Assembly (NCBI GenBank): GCA_033002965.1
Contig: JAURVB010012941.1
Span: 124,001 to 188,000 of the forward strand
Direction of reading: 5' to 3'
DNA: 64,000 nt
From: Piper betle
Lineage: Eukaryota > Streptophyta > Magnoliopsida > Piperales > Piperaceae
Both the position numbers and the translations under genes were made by a program. The notes beneath the pieces are model-generated. The model had not been told where the DNA came from. It saw only the letters and a program-made list of their open reading frames with translations, and did not search any database. Shown in pieces: positions 24,141-37,293 of the stretch (positions are counted from its first letter, which is position 1; each line of letters starts with the position of its first letter).

Positions 24141-26853
24141 TTCAACACTTCATTCGGCTGATTTGACTGGCAAAATATAATTGCTTTACAAATATATCAT
24201 TTTATTTAGGAGTTAATATAATAATTTATCAGTGGAGTTTGGACTTTCGAGATTGGAGAAGTAATTATAAAAATTATCAACCTGATCTGTGACTTCTCTT
24301 ACTCGCCAACCTGGTTTCTTTTTTCTTCAACCGCAACAAGGTTACATTTCTATTATCTTTAATAGCAAAATACTTAAGATATCGTTCAACAACATATAAT
24401 AAATTATAAAAATATGTTTTCCGGAAAATTAAAATGCATAGAAATGTAAATTCAAAATTGAAAAAAATTTAAATTAAAAATAAACTCCATCATTCTCCCA
24501 ACAAGAAACAAGAATTTAAATAAAAATTCACAATCCCACCATCCAAATAAAAAACCCTATTTTAAAAATTCTAATTAAAAAAATAATCACAAAAAATAAC
24601 ATAAAACCATAATCTAAATAAAAGTTTGAGATCTCACCGTTTAGACAACAAGCTCTCACTCTTAGAAAGTTACATCAATTCGTCTAACAAGAAATTAGAG
24701 TCTAAACAAAAATTCACGATATCACAATTTAGATAAAAAAGACCCAATTTTAAAAACTATATTAAATTGTCTGACAAAAACCCAGAATCTAAACAAAAAA
24801 AATAACAAAGTTGTCATCCCATTGTAAGAAAGAGTTCCATCTCATTGATAAACAAAAAAAAAAGGTTCTATAATAATAAGAAATAAAAAGCACAGAACAC
24901 ATTCTTCTTGAGTTTGATCAAAGATTTGGCAGGAAAATGGTACATTGCCTAACTTTGCTGCTGCAACAATAGTCATCTATTAGGATGAATTCTCTCATTA
25001 ATCCATACATTGTTTAATTGGGTTGCCGAATTGAAGAACCTAACATTATCATCATAGGGAGCAAAACAGCTGAGTCGAGATCTGGAAATAATGTTGTCTT
25101 GGAACCAACCAGCTTAATCTTCTTGATTAAAGATGAAACTTTTGTAGAGATTAAATCGATTCTGAGATCGAGCACCTGTTAATAGGAGGAAGAAACATAT
25201 GTTTGGAAGCTTTCATGGTGGCCGACAAGCTATAATTTATGTTCTTTTTGCTCTCACGATGAATATACAGTCTATTGCACAGACCAGGCCGTCCTGGATA
25301 GATTCAATCCTCTCCTTTCCTTCACCTTTTCCTTTCCAACTCTCGAAATGCTAGCAACGTGCACCTCAAGAGACGTTCATGCTTGCGTCCTCATTCTTTT
25401 GTCAGCCACACAGACCTGTTCTAAACACGCAGAATTGTTGCTGCTAAACAAGTAAATTTTCAATTGCCATTGATGATAACTGTTTGTTGGTAGTCTGCTG
25501 CTTTAAATGCTATGTAAACTTCAAAGAAATGCAAAAGAGAATGTGGGTTTCTCAGTTCTGAGAATGCATGTTTGTTTCTGAGAATGCAAGACCAGATTTT
25601 TTATATGGAAATAGTAGACAAAATCTTTGAATGCTAATTTGCTCCGATTATGATCAGTCAAAACTTTGAACACCATCTCGTTGATACAGAAAAATGCTAT
25701 GAACTGATAAATTCGTGAGGTTGTTCAAGCATCAATAGATATATGTACGTGATCATCTGACCTAACGTGGTAAAAGTTTAGATCACCAACTTCTTGTGCG
25801 TGTTGGGATTAACTAAACAATTAAATCTCTATTTTAATACATAATTGATGCGAAATATTAAATAAATAATACCAATTTAACTTGAAAAGAAATGTCTTTT
25901 AATATAGATAAAACTAATTTTACATAAAAAATTCAAATACGGGAAAAATTACGAGGCTAAGCTGGATCAAATTTATTATATTATAACTTGATATAGAAAA
26001 TATTTAGTGAAAAACAATTTCTTTAATACTAATTTATTATTATTATTACAAAATTAGTATTAATCACAAATAAAAAATAATAAAAAAATATTAGTGATGA
26101 AATATTTGACAAAATTATAATCTGACAATTACAAAAAAAATTTAACAAAATATTTATTTTTCTTTAATCTATATACTTTTTCCTTCTCCCATTCAACTTT
26201 TTTCCCCACGAAAGAAGAAAAGTGTCCGTGGATATTTTTATTTACTTCACGCGACGCAAAACCTGTTTTTAAAATAAATTTAATTTTATTTAAAATAAAA
26301 TTATTTTTTTCATGTATTTATGTATTAATGATCGAGGGAAAACCAATAACCACGCGAGGGGCCGGCCGATGCCCGGTTACGATGAGTTTGTTTCTCATGG
26401 ACAATGGACATGGACAGGAAAGAATTTATGATTTGCCAGCAGAGGACCGTAATATTTAAGACGAGTACGTATTCATTCGTGGGTTAATTTGGACCGAAGT
26501 TTAGCACAAACTTTTCCATGGCGGGTAAACCATTCGCACTTCAGATTGCGATTGAATTAAAGATGTCTTCAACCCAGACCAAATGACAAAAATATCTCTC
26601 CCATCTAAGCAAGTACTGTGTAAATTTCTCAACATGAGCAGCTGATCAGATAGACATAATAATCAGATAAAAACTGGATCACAAAACAAAACAATTGCAA
26701 ATAACAGTCTGAGTAATATACAATACAAATTGGTCTCTTTCTCAATCCAATTAGTGGAAAACCAGAGTATTCCCAGTCAACAAAAAACTAGTCCCTTTCT
26801 ATCATACTCAGTAGTGTGGAAGAAGTGAAGCTCGCCGGTGATCTGCCGGAAAA
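24141..26853. other. AT-rich spacer, nothing recognised
   Basis: Very AT-rich with many short A and T runs. No gene, RNA or delimited repeat found. The last 200 bases are presumed leader of the next gene. Confidence 0.5.
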
Positions 26854-28963
26854 ATGGAGTGCGCCGACAATTCCGGGTTTAGCCGGCCGATGCCGTGGGT
26901 CGGCCTCTACGTAGCCGTAGCTTCATCGGCATGCTCGCTGGCCATGGCGGCCGACGCCCTCCTCAGCATTAGGGGGAAGAAGCTTTGGTTTCCCTGCAGG
27001 TTCTTCTCTCTGAACGCCACCTCCTTGACCCTGCTCGGCATCGCCACCAAGCTCCCCGTCGACCTCAACAGCTCCATGCCCCGCCGGCACGACCAGCTCG
27101 CCAAGCTCAGCAGCACCGTCCTGGTCTGCGCAGCCATGGGCAACCTCATGCCTTCCTTGGGGAGGATGGGCGACTCGGAGATGGTCGTCAACCTCCTCGC
27201 CCTCGCCATCCTCGTCGTCACCGTCGTCGCCAACGTCGGCATCCAAATGGGCACCGGCGTCATCTTCGTTTTCCGGCCGGAGCACGCGGCGGTAATGGTC
27301 GTGATGCTGCTCCTGCTCGGCATCCTCGCCGCCTCCGCTCTGGCCATATCCGCCACCAAGCAGCTCTTGGAAGAACAGTACGATCAGAAGCACCAACTAT
27401 ATTTGAAAGAAGACAACGACGGCGTCGGCAACGACAACGCCGGCAATATGGTGAAGAAGCTCCGAAGAGATGTGAACAAGTATTGGATGATGGCGCACAC
27501 TTGCAGTCCTCAATGCGTTCTCGGCCGCTCTGCTCTCTGCTCCGCTGCCGCCATCCTCTACCTCCTCGCCACCTCCATTCTAATGGAAGCTTGGCTCAGG
27601 ACGCAGTTCGACAAAGCAGGAAGCTTTTGCAGCGGCGAGTCGGACTACAAATGGTCGATCGTTGTCATCCTCATTTCACACGTTGCAGCGATTGCCGTCG
27701 GCGGGATTGCTCCGGTCTGCAGATGGTTCAACGCGATCCGATTCGCCGCCCATGCTGGTGAAGAGAAGCGGAGCTTCAACAGCGAGTTGAGGGTGGAGGC
27801 GTATTGGACGCAGAGGCTAGAGCGTTGGAAAGAGATAAGCTTTCCATACTACTTCGGCACCAGGAAGCTCAGACAGATCGCCAACCTGGTTCAGAACCGA
27901 TGCCTCGACCTCTGCATCGCGCTCCAAAGCACCTTCGTCCAAGCTTGCAAGCTCCTCCTGTACCTCTCCAGACTTTCCTTTTCTTGCCTCTTCCAAATCC
28001 TGAGAAGGTCGAGATTTGACGGTTCGGGAGCAGCTCGCAGACCCATCTGAGCAATTTCGTGCTACATCTCGAAGGGGAGGAGAATCTGGTGCAGTTGATG
28101 ACGACGAAGGGATGCGAAGCTGCGGAGAAGTGGATCAACATAGGTAGGAAGAACCGCCCGATGTGTCTCCTCAATCTCCTACAACAAGCTCCATTGTCGA
28201 AAGGTTTCCAAGGAGTGATCGACTTTGATAGTGTCGAAGCAGTTCCACCGATCGGGAGAGAAGACCCTCCAAATTGTTGGGCTCTGCCTCTCGTCACCCT
28301 CACTGTCATCGCCATGGCTGTGCCTGCCACCGACCCGGACGAGCTGAGGCTGGTAAAGCTCCTGCGCGCCGGCGTCGCCCAAGGTCTCCGGTACGTGAAA
28401 CTGGTGGAGACGAACCTCAACACGAGAGGCCCGTCGAGCGCGCCGGAGGCAGCCGACGTTGTCTGGCAAAGACTAGACCTTTACCACAAATGGCTCGACC
28501 TCAAGCTCGGCCAAGCGAGACCATGCAAGGAGGCGATCGAGGAGCTGGTAGAGGAGGGGAAGCGGCGGGTGGTCGAGTTCGTCAGCGACAGTGGAGGCGG
28601 GTCCGGGATCGAGCCGGCCAAATGGCCGGCGGAGGTGTCGGCGGCGAACTCGATGTACAGGGTGGGGAGGACGTTGCTACAAGAGCACAGGGAGAAGGTC
28701 GGGAATGTGGGCGGGGTGATCAGGTGGGCGGCGGCGGCGGCGGCGGACGTGATGGGGGCGTGCTTGACGAACTTGCCGAAGGTGGTGGAGATGGAGTGCT
28801 CCTGCTCCGCCATCGAAGTGAGGGAGGGGAGCGTGGGAGAGCTGCTCGGCTGCTCGGCGAGGTAGAGGAAGTGTTGGAGGTGGTCGGGGTTGTGGGCAAG
28901 GACGCCGACGCCATGGCTGACATTGATGCGTGGAGGGCGAGAAGGGAAGAGCTTTGGCCATGA
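26854..28963 (+). CDS. Multi-pass membrane protein of the plant ASG7-like family, two frame breaks
   Basis: Single-exon, GC-rich gene for a protein of about 700 residues of unknown biochemical function; the family includes Arabidopsis ASG7 (altered seed germination). The N-terminal 300 residues hold about seven hydrophobic segments, beginning PMPWVGLYVAVASSACSL and followed by KLWFPCRFFSLNATSLTLL, which is the most conserved part of the family. The C-terminal half is soluble and helical with family strings EPPNCW-like DPPNCWALPLVTLT, AADVVWQRLDLY and ANSMYRVGRTLL. The first frame ends at 28050, the second runs to 28865 and the conserved tail (LLGEVEEVLEVV) lies in a third frame ending at 28963. 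The slips are near 28030 and 28830. Each switch joins conserved segments without a gap, so single-base errors are likely. Confidence 0.82.
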
Positions 28964-29800
28964 CGCCGGAGTGTCGCCGGAGCAAGTCTCCGGCGAGGGG
29001 CGAGGGATTTGGTTTTTGTCATGCATGTGTAGGCTCCGAAGTTTGATATTGTCATATTTGGGCTTCGTTTTTTCATATTTGAATTATCGATAGGCGCTTC
29101 AAAAAGCCATTGCTTAATTACATTTAGGGTACACTAATTATTGATTTTGTTTTTATCTATTTGGTAATAGAAGGTTAAATAGAGTCATTAAGGATATTAA
29201 ATTTGTGTACTCCAATATTTTTATTGAGAGGCCACTGAATGCAAAGGAGTTCTGATGGAAAGAATTCGAGATAAATATTTTAACATATTTGAGAAAAGTT
29301 ATTAAATTAATGGAATTATCAATTTCTCAGTGAATAATACCAAACAAATGTTAAAAATAAAATAAAACAAATTGCAACTTGCCAATTGTTAAAGATTTTG
29401 ACCTGGTGTGAGAATCATGGGCGGGGTTAGAAATTGGAGGTTCAATTATTATAACATTTTTTTCAAAATAAATAAATTTAGTGAAAAAAATTTCATCAAT
29501 ATATTTTTATTTATCAATTTTAATCACGTAATGTAAATGGTACAAGTCAATCAAATCCATTATATATAAAAAGAGAGAGAAACAAAAAACAAAAAACAAA
29601 AATGATATTTCCCTATACGTCAATAAGTGCATTTTTTCTTGGAAAACCGCTTTATTTGATGGGCCACCAAGCCCACTAAGCTATTGAGCCCATGGGCTTC
29701 AACAATTTTTATTTTTGTCTTCTTCCTCCTTCTGGCGGACCGCCGGCGACTAATGCTCCGGCGACGGCGGATAGCACAGGCTCGAAGGGGTTCTCCGGCG
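28964..29800. other. Spacer and promoter of the SUMO protease gene
   Basis: AT-rich until about 29650. Then a cluster of TGGGCC/AGCCCA motifs (about 29659, 29673, 29688) stands about 110-140 bases before the start codon. These match plant site II elements bound by TCP factors and common in promoters of housekeeping genes. Confidence 0.5.
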
Positions 29801-32800
29801 ATGAAGAAGGCCCCGCCCAGCGCCATCGTCTCGCCGGGGGAGGATTGCCACTTCGTCGACGACTTGCGGCCGGCCGCCGTCGAAGCCAAGGTCGATGAGC
29901 TGTTCCGCCTCTCCGATCACGAGCTTGATGAGAAGATCGCCCGCCTCCAGCAGACCAGTCGCCAGGTTGTTCGTGGGCTGCCCGACCATGGCTTCAAGCT
30001 GCGTGGTCTCCTCTTCATGTACCAACAGGAGCAGGGTCGACGCCGAGAAGCCGCACCGTCGGTGGAAAAGGTGCTTACTTTTTGGATTTTGGATCTGCTT
30101 TCTTTATAGCAATGTTCAAATGTTTGTCTTGAGAGTGCAAGCATGCGTATTTTTGTAAGATAATTAAATTTGCTTGTCATTTTTGTTATTGTAAACCAGG
30201 ATATTGAAGTTGAAGAGCCCAAAAAGGCAGCACAGTCAGCAGCAAATGTCCTCCATGAGGTTGGGAATGGTAATGCATCAGGTAACCCGTAACTGCTTTT
30301 TATCTCAGCACATCTTTTTTTTCTCTCTTCAATATGGGTGAATTAAATTCCATTACTGTCAATAAGAGTCGACATTATTATTGTATAAATTTGTAATTTT
30401 TGTCTGCTGAAGTAATTTGCAAGATGACTCGAAGAAGTCTGTAGTTATTATCGGAACTATTTGCTATTGTTTTACTAGGCTTACGAACTTCTCACTTTAG
30501 TAGAAGTATGTAGGGGACTAAGATATAGGTCTAAATGATTTATAGACATCTAACTGATCACTAACAAATGCAGCTTCTGTTGAAAGAAATTTATGTCTAT
30601 CTGTATTTCTTCATTTTTGTTAGCCGCCTGGTACCAAATCGGGGTGGGGGATACCGATGCTTTCCTTTTTTTCATTGATGTTAACTCATACCATCTGGGG
30701 TTGTCTTATTGCCTCTATCCGCATTCTTTTAGGCCATCATCTACCCTTTTAGTTCATTTCAAAAATGCCCATCAGTATCTTTTCACAAGGGGGACTAGTG
30801 GAGACATCTTTGTACCTGCCCAAACTAACATAGATGTTTTTGGTGTACTTTATCTATGGATATAACGTTCAGAATGTTTCCTTGAACGAGTTATAGATAC
30901 ATGGTACAGTATTTATTTATCACACTTTGATTTGTTGCATAAAAAATCATGACATCATTTGATATATTTTGGATGTGTGTGTCCATGACCCTCAAATGGG
31001 ATTGCAAAGGTATTTGGTTTGAAATTTTGTAATGAGCGAAAGAGGTGTGAAGAAAAACTAAAAAGAACTCGGATGGCAGCTATTCGTAAGGATATAGATT
31101 TTCATGATTTGAGCTTTCATATGGTTTATGATTGTTTGGAATAGTGGAATAGAATCCATGGCCCTGACCCGTATTCAGGATACAGTGTTAGAAAAGGAGA
31201 AGAAAAGATAATGGTCAAATCTTAATGCAATAATTGGTTAGATAATTTTAAAATTGTACTTGTTTAATGAAAGATGTTTCATTGATGATTTGCAGATGCG
31301 TCACATCAATTTCCCTCAAGCTCTTCTCCAGTTTTCAGCTTCCTCCCAGCCATGGAAAGACAAGGTATGACGGGAACTCTGAAACTAAACTTTTGTTAGT
31401 TCTATATGGCAGCGACCTTATCTAAACCAATATTATGGCTTTGGGAATGAGATCAAGGAAGAGTCACATGAGAAATGCAATTAGATAGTGTTAATGTTTC
31501 AACCATTTATGAATGGATTTTGCAATTGGTACATTCCAAGGGATGATATTTTGTGACAAGTAGGACATTTATTAACTACTTGGATGAGTATGCATCGACC
31601 TACTGATTCTTATTGTCTGATAACCATCATGAATAGCGCTGATATGAACTTCAGACAAGTGTTTGTGTTTGTTTGTTTTCCCAGGGTTTATGACGTAGTG
31701 CACTTGAAAGAATCCCACAACTGCATAAAAGTAACCCCGGTTGAAAGCACTAATCGGCTAGAATTCACCAGTTTCTGTTTTAATGTAATTTGGGGCTTCT
31801 TCTTTTACTGCGTGAAATATCGTTGTAATGACTTCAATGACTCATGTTAACAATGATAGTAGTTATTCATTTGTGATCCTAACATTTTATAATGCAGATG
31901 ATTGAGAAATTGAACTACTCATGATATCATATATCATACTGATTTCTTGAAATATTAGGAGAATTTTATATGAGGTCTGAAAAGCACTTCTGTCTTAAAA
32001 AACAATATTATTGTACATATATATAGGCCAAAGTTTGTGAAGCTCATCATGTTGATAGGAAAGTGTATGAAGGCAATAATTTTGATTTTTTATCTCAGTT
32101 TTCCCATGTTGTTTGGGCGTTTTATAAAATACACTCTACTCAAAAGTGTCCACTTTGTATTTGAGTTGTGCCATCCATTTCAATATTTGATCAACCAATG
32201 GATGGTATAATTTTTTTTTCTCTGGCGTCAACCGAGGTGTGGATAATAACAATGAAAAGGTTTGGTTTTACCTGCACCAGCTACTGGGTTGCAATTTTTT
32301 TCATTATTCTTTCTTTCTCATTGATGCTATTTTGACGCTTTATGTTTTGTTGTGGTTTACCTTGAATATACCTCTAATAGAATGGAACTGGAAGTGGCAA
32401 TGCATTTGAAAGTGAGCTGAAATACTACAGTGGGAGCAAGAGCAAGAGGGGAAGCAAGCACTTAAGGTCAAATCGGATAGAAATATACCTTCGAGAACAT
32501 TACTTTTTCTGTCTCCAATTAGTTTTTGCTGTCTTAATGATGAACATAGACAGAAAAACCGAGTATGAATGATACCTCTAGATATTCCCCTCTTCATCTG
32601 GAAAGAAAAACATTCAGAGAAGTATGGTTTCAATATCTATGGCCATCGTCTGTTTCTTATATATATGGATCATTTATTGGAAGTCTCCTTATCTCAATAT
32701 CTGTCCCTTCTAGTGTTGTTGCTATTTTTCTAACTATAGCTAGCAATCACTTATCTATAGCCATTGCTCTTCCATTGCTTCATATTTACACTATATTTGT

Positions 32801-35800
32801 CCAACACATTATCTTGTGTTGCTCAATCTTCTGGCAGATGTCATGTTGAGTCATCACTTTGTCCAAAGAGAAAAAGGTTAGCTGGCAGGAGACTACAAAG
32901 AATAGTGTAATCATGAATACATAGACCATAAATAAAATGATTCTGATAATAACAAATAAAAGATTCTGATAATAACATCTGTTGATGGTTATATTTTCTA
33001 TTTGTGCTGTCTTATAACTGCTAAAGGATTCTCTTTGTGGCACAACAGGTGGAGACCGTGGATCTTTCGGATGAAGATGAGCCATCGTCTCATATAACAG
33101 AAGTTGATAAATCTCCGGAGTGGTAAGAAATTACATATTATTTTGTGTCACATTAACTATCACCTGTACTTAACAGGAGTTCGTGATGATATAGAATCTT
33201 GTTAATCACGCATTTCTTCGATGCAGGGCTGAGGATTCAAAGATCTACTATCCCTCTAGGTACCTCCTCCTTATTGGCCCATATACTTTTCAGAAAACTC
33301 TTTGGTTTTCACTTTTCTTTAACCGGTTTCAATTGCTTTACTTGAAATGTGTTTTTATGGACAGAGATGATTCTGAGGTTGTTGAGCTTAACCGATCTGA
33401 TTTACAGTGCTTAAATCCCAAGTTGCCCTTGTCTTCTCCTATTATCAATTTCTACATTCGGTATGTTGTTTTGATAAAGATTGGTATTTTTCAATGATCT
33501 TTTCTGTAATTTTTTTGTGACAGTTAACATCTTGATTTTACTCTGCCGATTCCTGTAGCTTCATTGCTTCATATCTTGCATTGCCAGTCCCAAAGTTAGA
33601 TAAGGGAGGGGAGTTCGTGTCATGAAAGATATTTGAACATCAAAACATTGTCATTTATTCCTACATGGTTCTCAAACCATGTCCCTGATCCTGATTATTT
33701 GGGATTAGGCTGAAGAAACAAATTTTTAATATCTTAATTTATAACTTGTGGGGCATTTGGACATTTTAGCTTTACCATTGAATGTAACTGTATGTGGTTT
33801 CACATTAGACTTTGCAGTAGCATATGTTAATGTCAATTGTCTTCTCTCTTTTATCTTTAAACCTCGGAAAATCAAACCATTTTGGATAAATATCATTTGT
33901 TTCTAGGTTTCTGCAGAGACTGAAAAAGAGTTCTATGGATGATTACTATTTTTTCAACACATATTTCTATCACAAGCTTGAGGAGGCTGTATCATGCAAG
34001 GTTTGAATCCTGATAGAAATTATTATTTTTTTCTGCTTCTGAGCATCTGGCCTTGATCTCTTCACAGTTATCTTCCTATCATAATTAATTTACCGAGGAT
34101 GAGAGTTTTTAGTTCTCTTTGTACCGTATAAATTACCCTCTTTTGTTTTTGTTTGTGTATTTCCAAATATTTATAGATGGCTTTGATATCTGATGGAGGT
34201 ATTGATTATATTATATGACTCTTGTTCAGTTTCTTTTTACGTGAATGAATTTTCCGTTTCCTTGTTTATTAGTCTTGTCTTTTCAAGCCTTCCTTTCTTC
34301 TTTGCATTGTCGCTGGTGTATATCCTATGGTTTAGAAGATGACTGTTATAAACTCATTGTGTAAAATGCATAAATGTGCTGATGTTGTGCGAGTTGGAGC
34401 TTTTCAATCACCTTTACTGCAAAATTGGATGGAACTAACATTTGAGTTGCATGACATGCAGGGAAGCAACAAGAGCACAGTATATGGAAGGATTAGGAGG
34501 TGGTGGAAAGGTGTTAATATTTTCCAAAAGGCATACATATTCTTGCCGATACATGCAGAGTATGTTATTGCAATTTATTTTCCTTTTTTATGGATGATAG
34601 ATATTTGTTAATAATCTTCGCATGTGGGTTATGTGGAATTTGAGCTGCTGCAAGTGAGATGGCTTACTTTATTACTGTCCTATCCTAGCGACTATGTGTC
34701 GTGAAATATTTTACCATCTTGTTCGTGACTGGTGGTTGTCCTGCTATTTAATCATAATATTTTCGTCCATGGAATCTACCTCCTTTATTTTCAATTATTA
34801 TGGTCAAATTTCTTTGAGTTTGTCTGTAACTTCTGTTTCTCTGTGTCAGTCAACATTGGAGCTTGGTCATTATTTGCATACCAGCAATTGAGGATCACTC
34901 TGGCCCAATTATTCTGCATTTGGATTCCTTGGGATTTCATCCCAGTTCTAAAATATTTGAAAATGTCGACAGGTAACTAGCTGAATTATTCATTCATTGG
35001 TTCTTGATCTGTTTTGGGTTCACTTTTCAATGAACTTTTGTCATGCTTTCATTTGAAACAAATCGATTCAATCAGCCCAATAATTTTAGAAGATATATGA
35101 TGGCAATGTGTCAGTTTACCCTCTTTTGAGAGTTGCATCACAAATGGTATCAAGTGATGAAAATAACTACCTTTCTGCATGTGACTTGTGTCAACAATTT
35201 CAATATCAAAGTAGTCCATCATTGATGGAATCTCACCAGTCAAATTCTATTGCTTGCTCCATTAACTTCTTCTTTCCACCATATTTCTTCCCTATGGTGG
35301 AACTCTAAATAATTTTGAACTCTAAATAATTTAGTAGTAAAAGTACAAAGATATTTAGATTGAATTGAGAACTGTAATGCCTTAACTATAGGTAGTGGAA
35401 CAAGAAGACTTACATGTTACAATCTGTCTTGTTTAAGCTTCAAAAATAGTAAGAGCCGATTGAACTTTTCACATCACCTTGACCATTTTTGCCATGCCCT
35501 TGTTGGTTTGACCTTCAGTTTTTTTCTATGAAACTCATGTGCTTTACTGATGTTTTTTCTTACATCTCTTTGCTTGTTTGAGGTAATTGTCTCTTTTTTT
35601 CTGCGTTTAAGCTTACTCAAGGAAGAGTGGAGCTGCTTGAACCAAGAATTCCCTTGTCCAGATGTTCCTATATCCGACCGAATATGGAAGCATCCGAGTC
35701 GTAGGATCGATCATAAAGTAATTTCGGTAAAGAAACTGCTTTTGATGGTGCCATATACTGGTCCTATATTTTGAGCAGTGTCTAATTTGGAAATTCCAAT

Positions 35801-36352
35801 ACTTACCCAAATCCTTTCTTCATTATTTATCTAAGGTCTGTAGATATTGTTTATTAGACTTTTCGTTACTAAATACATCTTAATTCTTAGCTTTCTGGAG
35901 GTTAAAGAATTTGGAGTTTATCTTTCACATTTTATACTCCAGTGAAAGAATCTTTTATGACAGCTCCGCATATAACTTTTAGGCTAGTATGTGCATTTGT
36001 GATATGTCCATTGTTTATAGGTACCTCAGCAACAAAATGACTATGACTGCGGGCTGTTCAGTTCTGTACTTCATGGAGCGTTTCATCTTGGAGGCTCCCA
36101 AAAGATGGAGAAGAAAAGATGTTGACATGGTAAGACATGCAATTTGTCTAATCTGCAGTAAAACCCTGGTTACTTTCTTTACAAGAAGGCTGACAACACG
36201 ATTATTATGTTTTGTTGGATTGTCAGTTTGGTTGTAATTGGTTTCTACCTGAAGAGGCTTCAGGGCGTCGTAGAAAAATCCGACGCTTGCTTCATAATCT
36301 ATTTAAAGATGCTATGGAAGAGTCTCAAGAGGTAATCAAGTCAGAAATCTAA
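29801..36352 (+). CDS. ULP1-type SUMO protease, OTS1/OTS2 (ULP1C/D)-like, frame breaks
   Basis: C48 cysteine protease that matures SUMO or removes it from nuclear targets. Likely exons: 29801-30070, 30200-30281, 31296-31364, 32381-32466, 32838-32876, 33049-33122, 33227-33259, 33365-33460, 33907-34000, 34462-34559, 34850-34972, 35612-35726, 36021-36129 and 36227-36352. The N-terminus has the ELDEKIARL and LPDHGFKLR strings of the OTS group. Catalytic residues are visible: His in QHWSLVII (34854), Asp in HLDSLG (34923), Gln and Cys in PQQQNDYDCGLF (Cys at 36048). RRWWKGVNIFQKAYIFLPIH is the substrate-side motif. The frame slips once near the junction of exons 3 and 4, once in the A5 run at the end of exon 5 (32871-32875) and once just after the catalytic Cys (about 36060). 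Downstream extra exons cannot be excluded. Confidence 0.85.
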
Positions 36353-37293
36353 GAATTTTGGGAGACTGGTCTGTCAAGCATGCTTCAGAAGTTGTACAGG
36401 TTTCCTTGTTGTCAATTAAATCTATTGACCTTAACTCTTTTTTTTTTTTTTTTGGGTGGCTAAGATGTGAATAAGCAACGGTTATCTATTTCAGCGCCTA
36501 TTCTGCTCTCACATACCGGCTTGATCATGGAGTTTCCAAAATTAATAGGAAAGTTTTTGCTAACCAGAATGCAGAAGTTATAGTTTTTTGTTCTGCAAAA
36601 AAAGAAGAGAATCCTGAAGTTAAATTGGTGGAGGTGGCGAAGTATTACATTTAACCTGTAAATGCTGACCAAAGAATATTGGGGAGAGTCTCATTTTGGA
36701 TTCTACTATAGCAAACATATGGCATTTTCATCTTTGATTCTTAGTACGATCACCTCTGCTTTGAAGGGCCACATTCTATATTTTCTTCTTCTATACCCTT
36801 TTTTTTATTAAAAAAATTGTAAAGTCTTTATCAACATTATCATCATTGTGATATGTAAATGTCTATGTACTGTTGATTCATTGCTTATATCTTATATCTT
36901 TACATGAATGTCTGTTGAATTGCAAGTGTAAAAGATTGTCGGTATGTTTCTGCATTGTAAGTGCACTTGATGAATGCGAATCAATTTTATGAAAAAGAAG
37001 GATAATATTTTCTTGGTTTTTTATTCTAGCTTTTCTCCATTTTTGATATCTGAAGACGATAAAAGTAAAATGTATACTTGTACTAAGGAAGTATGGAGTC
37101 CATTTTCTTTTTTGTAGGCAAACAAATACTCAGATAAATGTGATGCTTTACATCAAGATCCTCCAACTCCTATAGTGTAAGATCAATCACTTCATCTATA
37201 ATTCCGATACCTCTAAATGTATGAATTAAAATCTACAGAGCATCAATTACAACATGGCCCTTCATTCTATTCATTTGTTCATTGATCCGAAGC
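36353..37293. other. Convergent 3' region between SUMO protease and Raf-like kinase
   Basis: Presumed 3' UTRs of the two convergent genes. Includes a T run at about 36440-36454. Nothing else recognised. Confidence 0.4.

Noticed and set aside
26985..27761. 258-residue open frame on the plus strand overlapping the ASG7-like gene
   Set aside because: Arg-, His- and Pro-rich shadow of the real frame; only the frame starting at 26854 shows the conserved family sequence.
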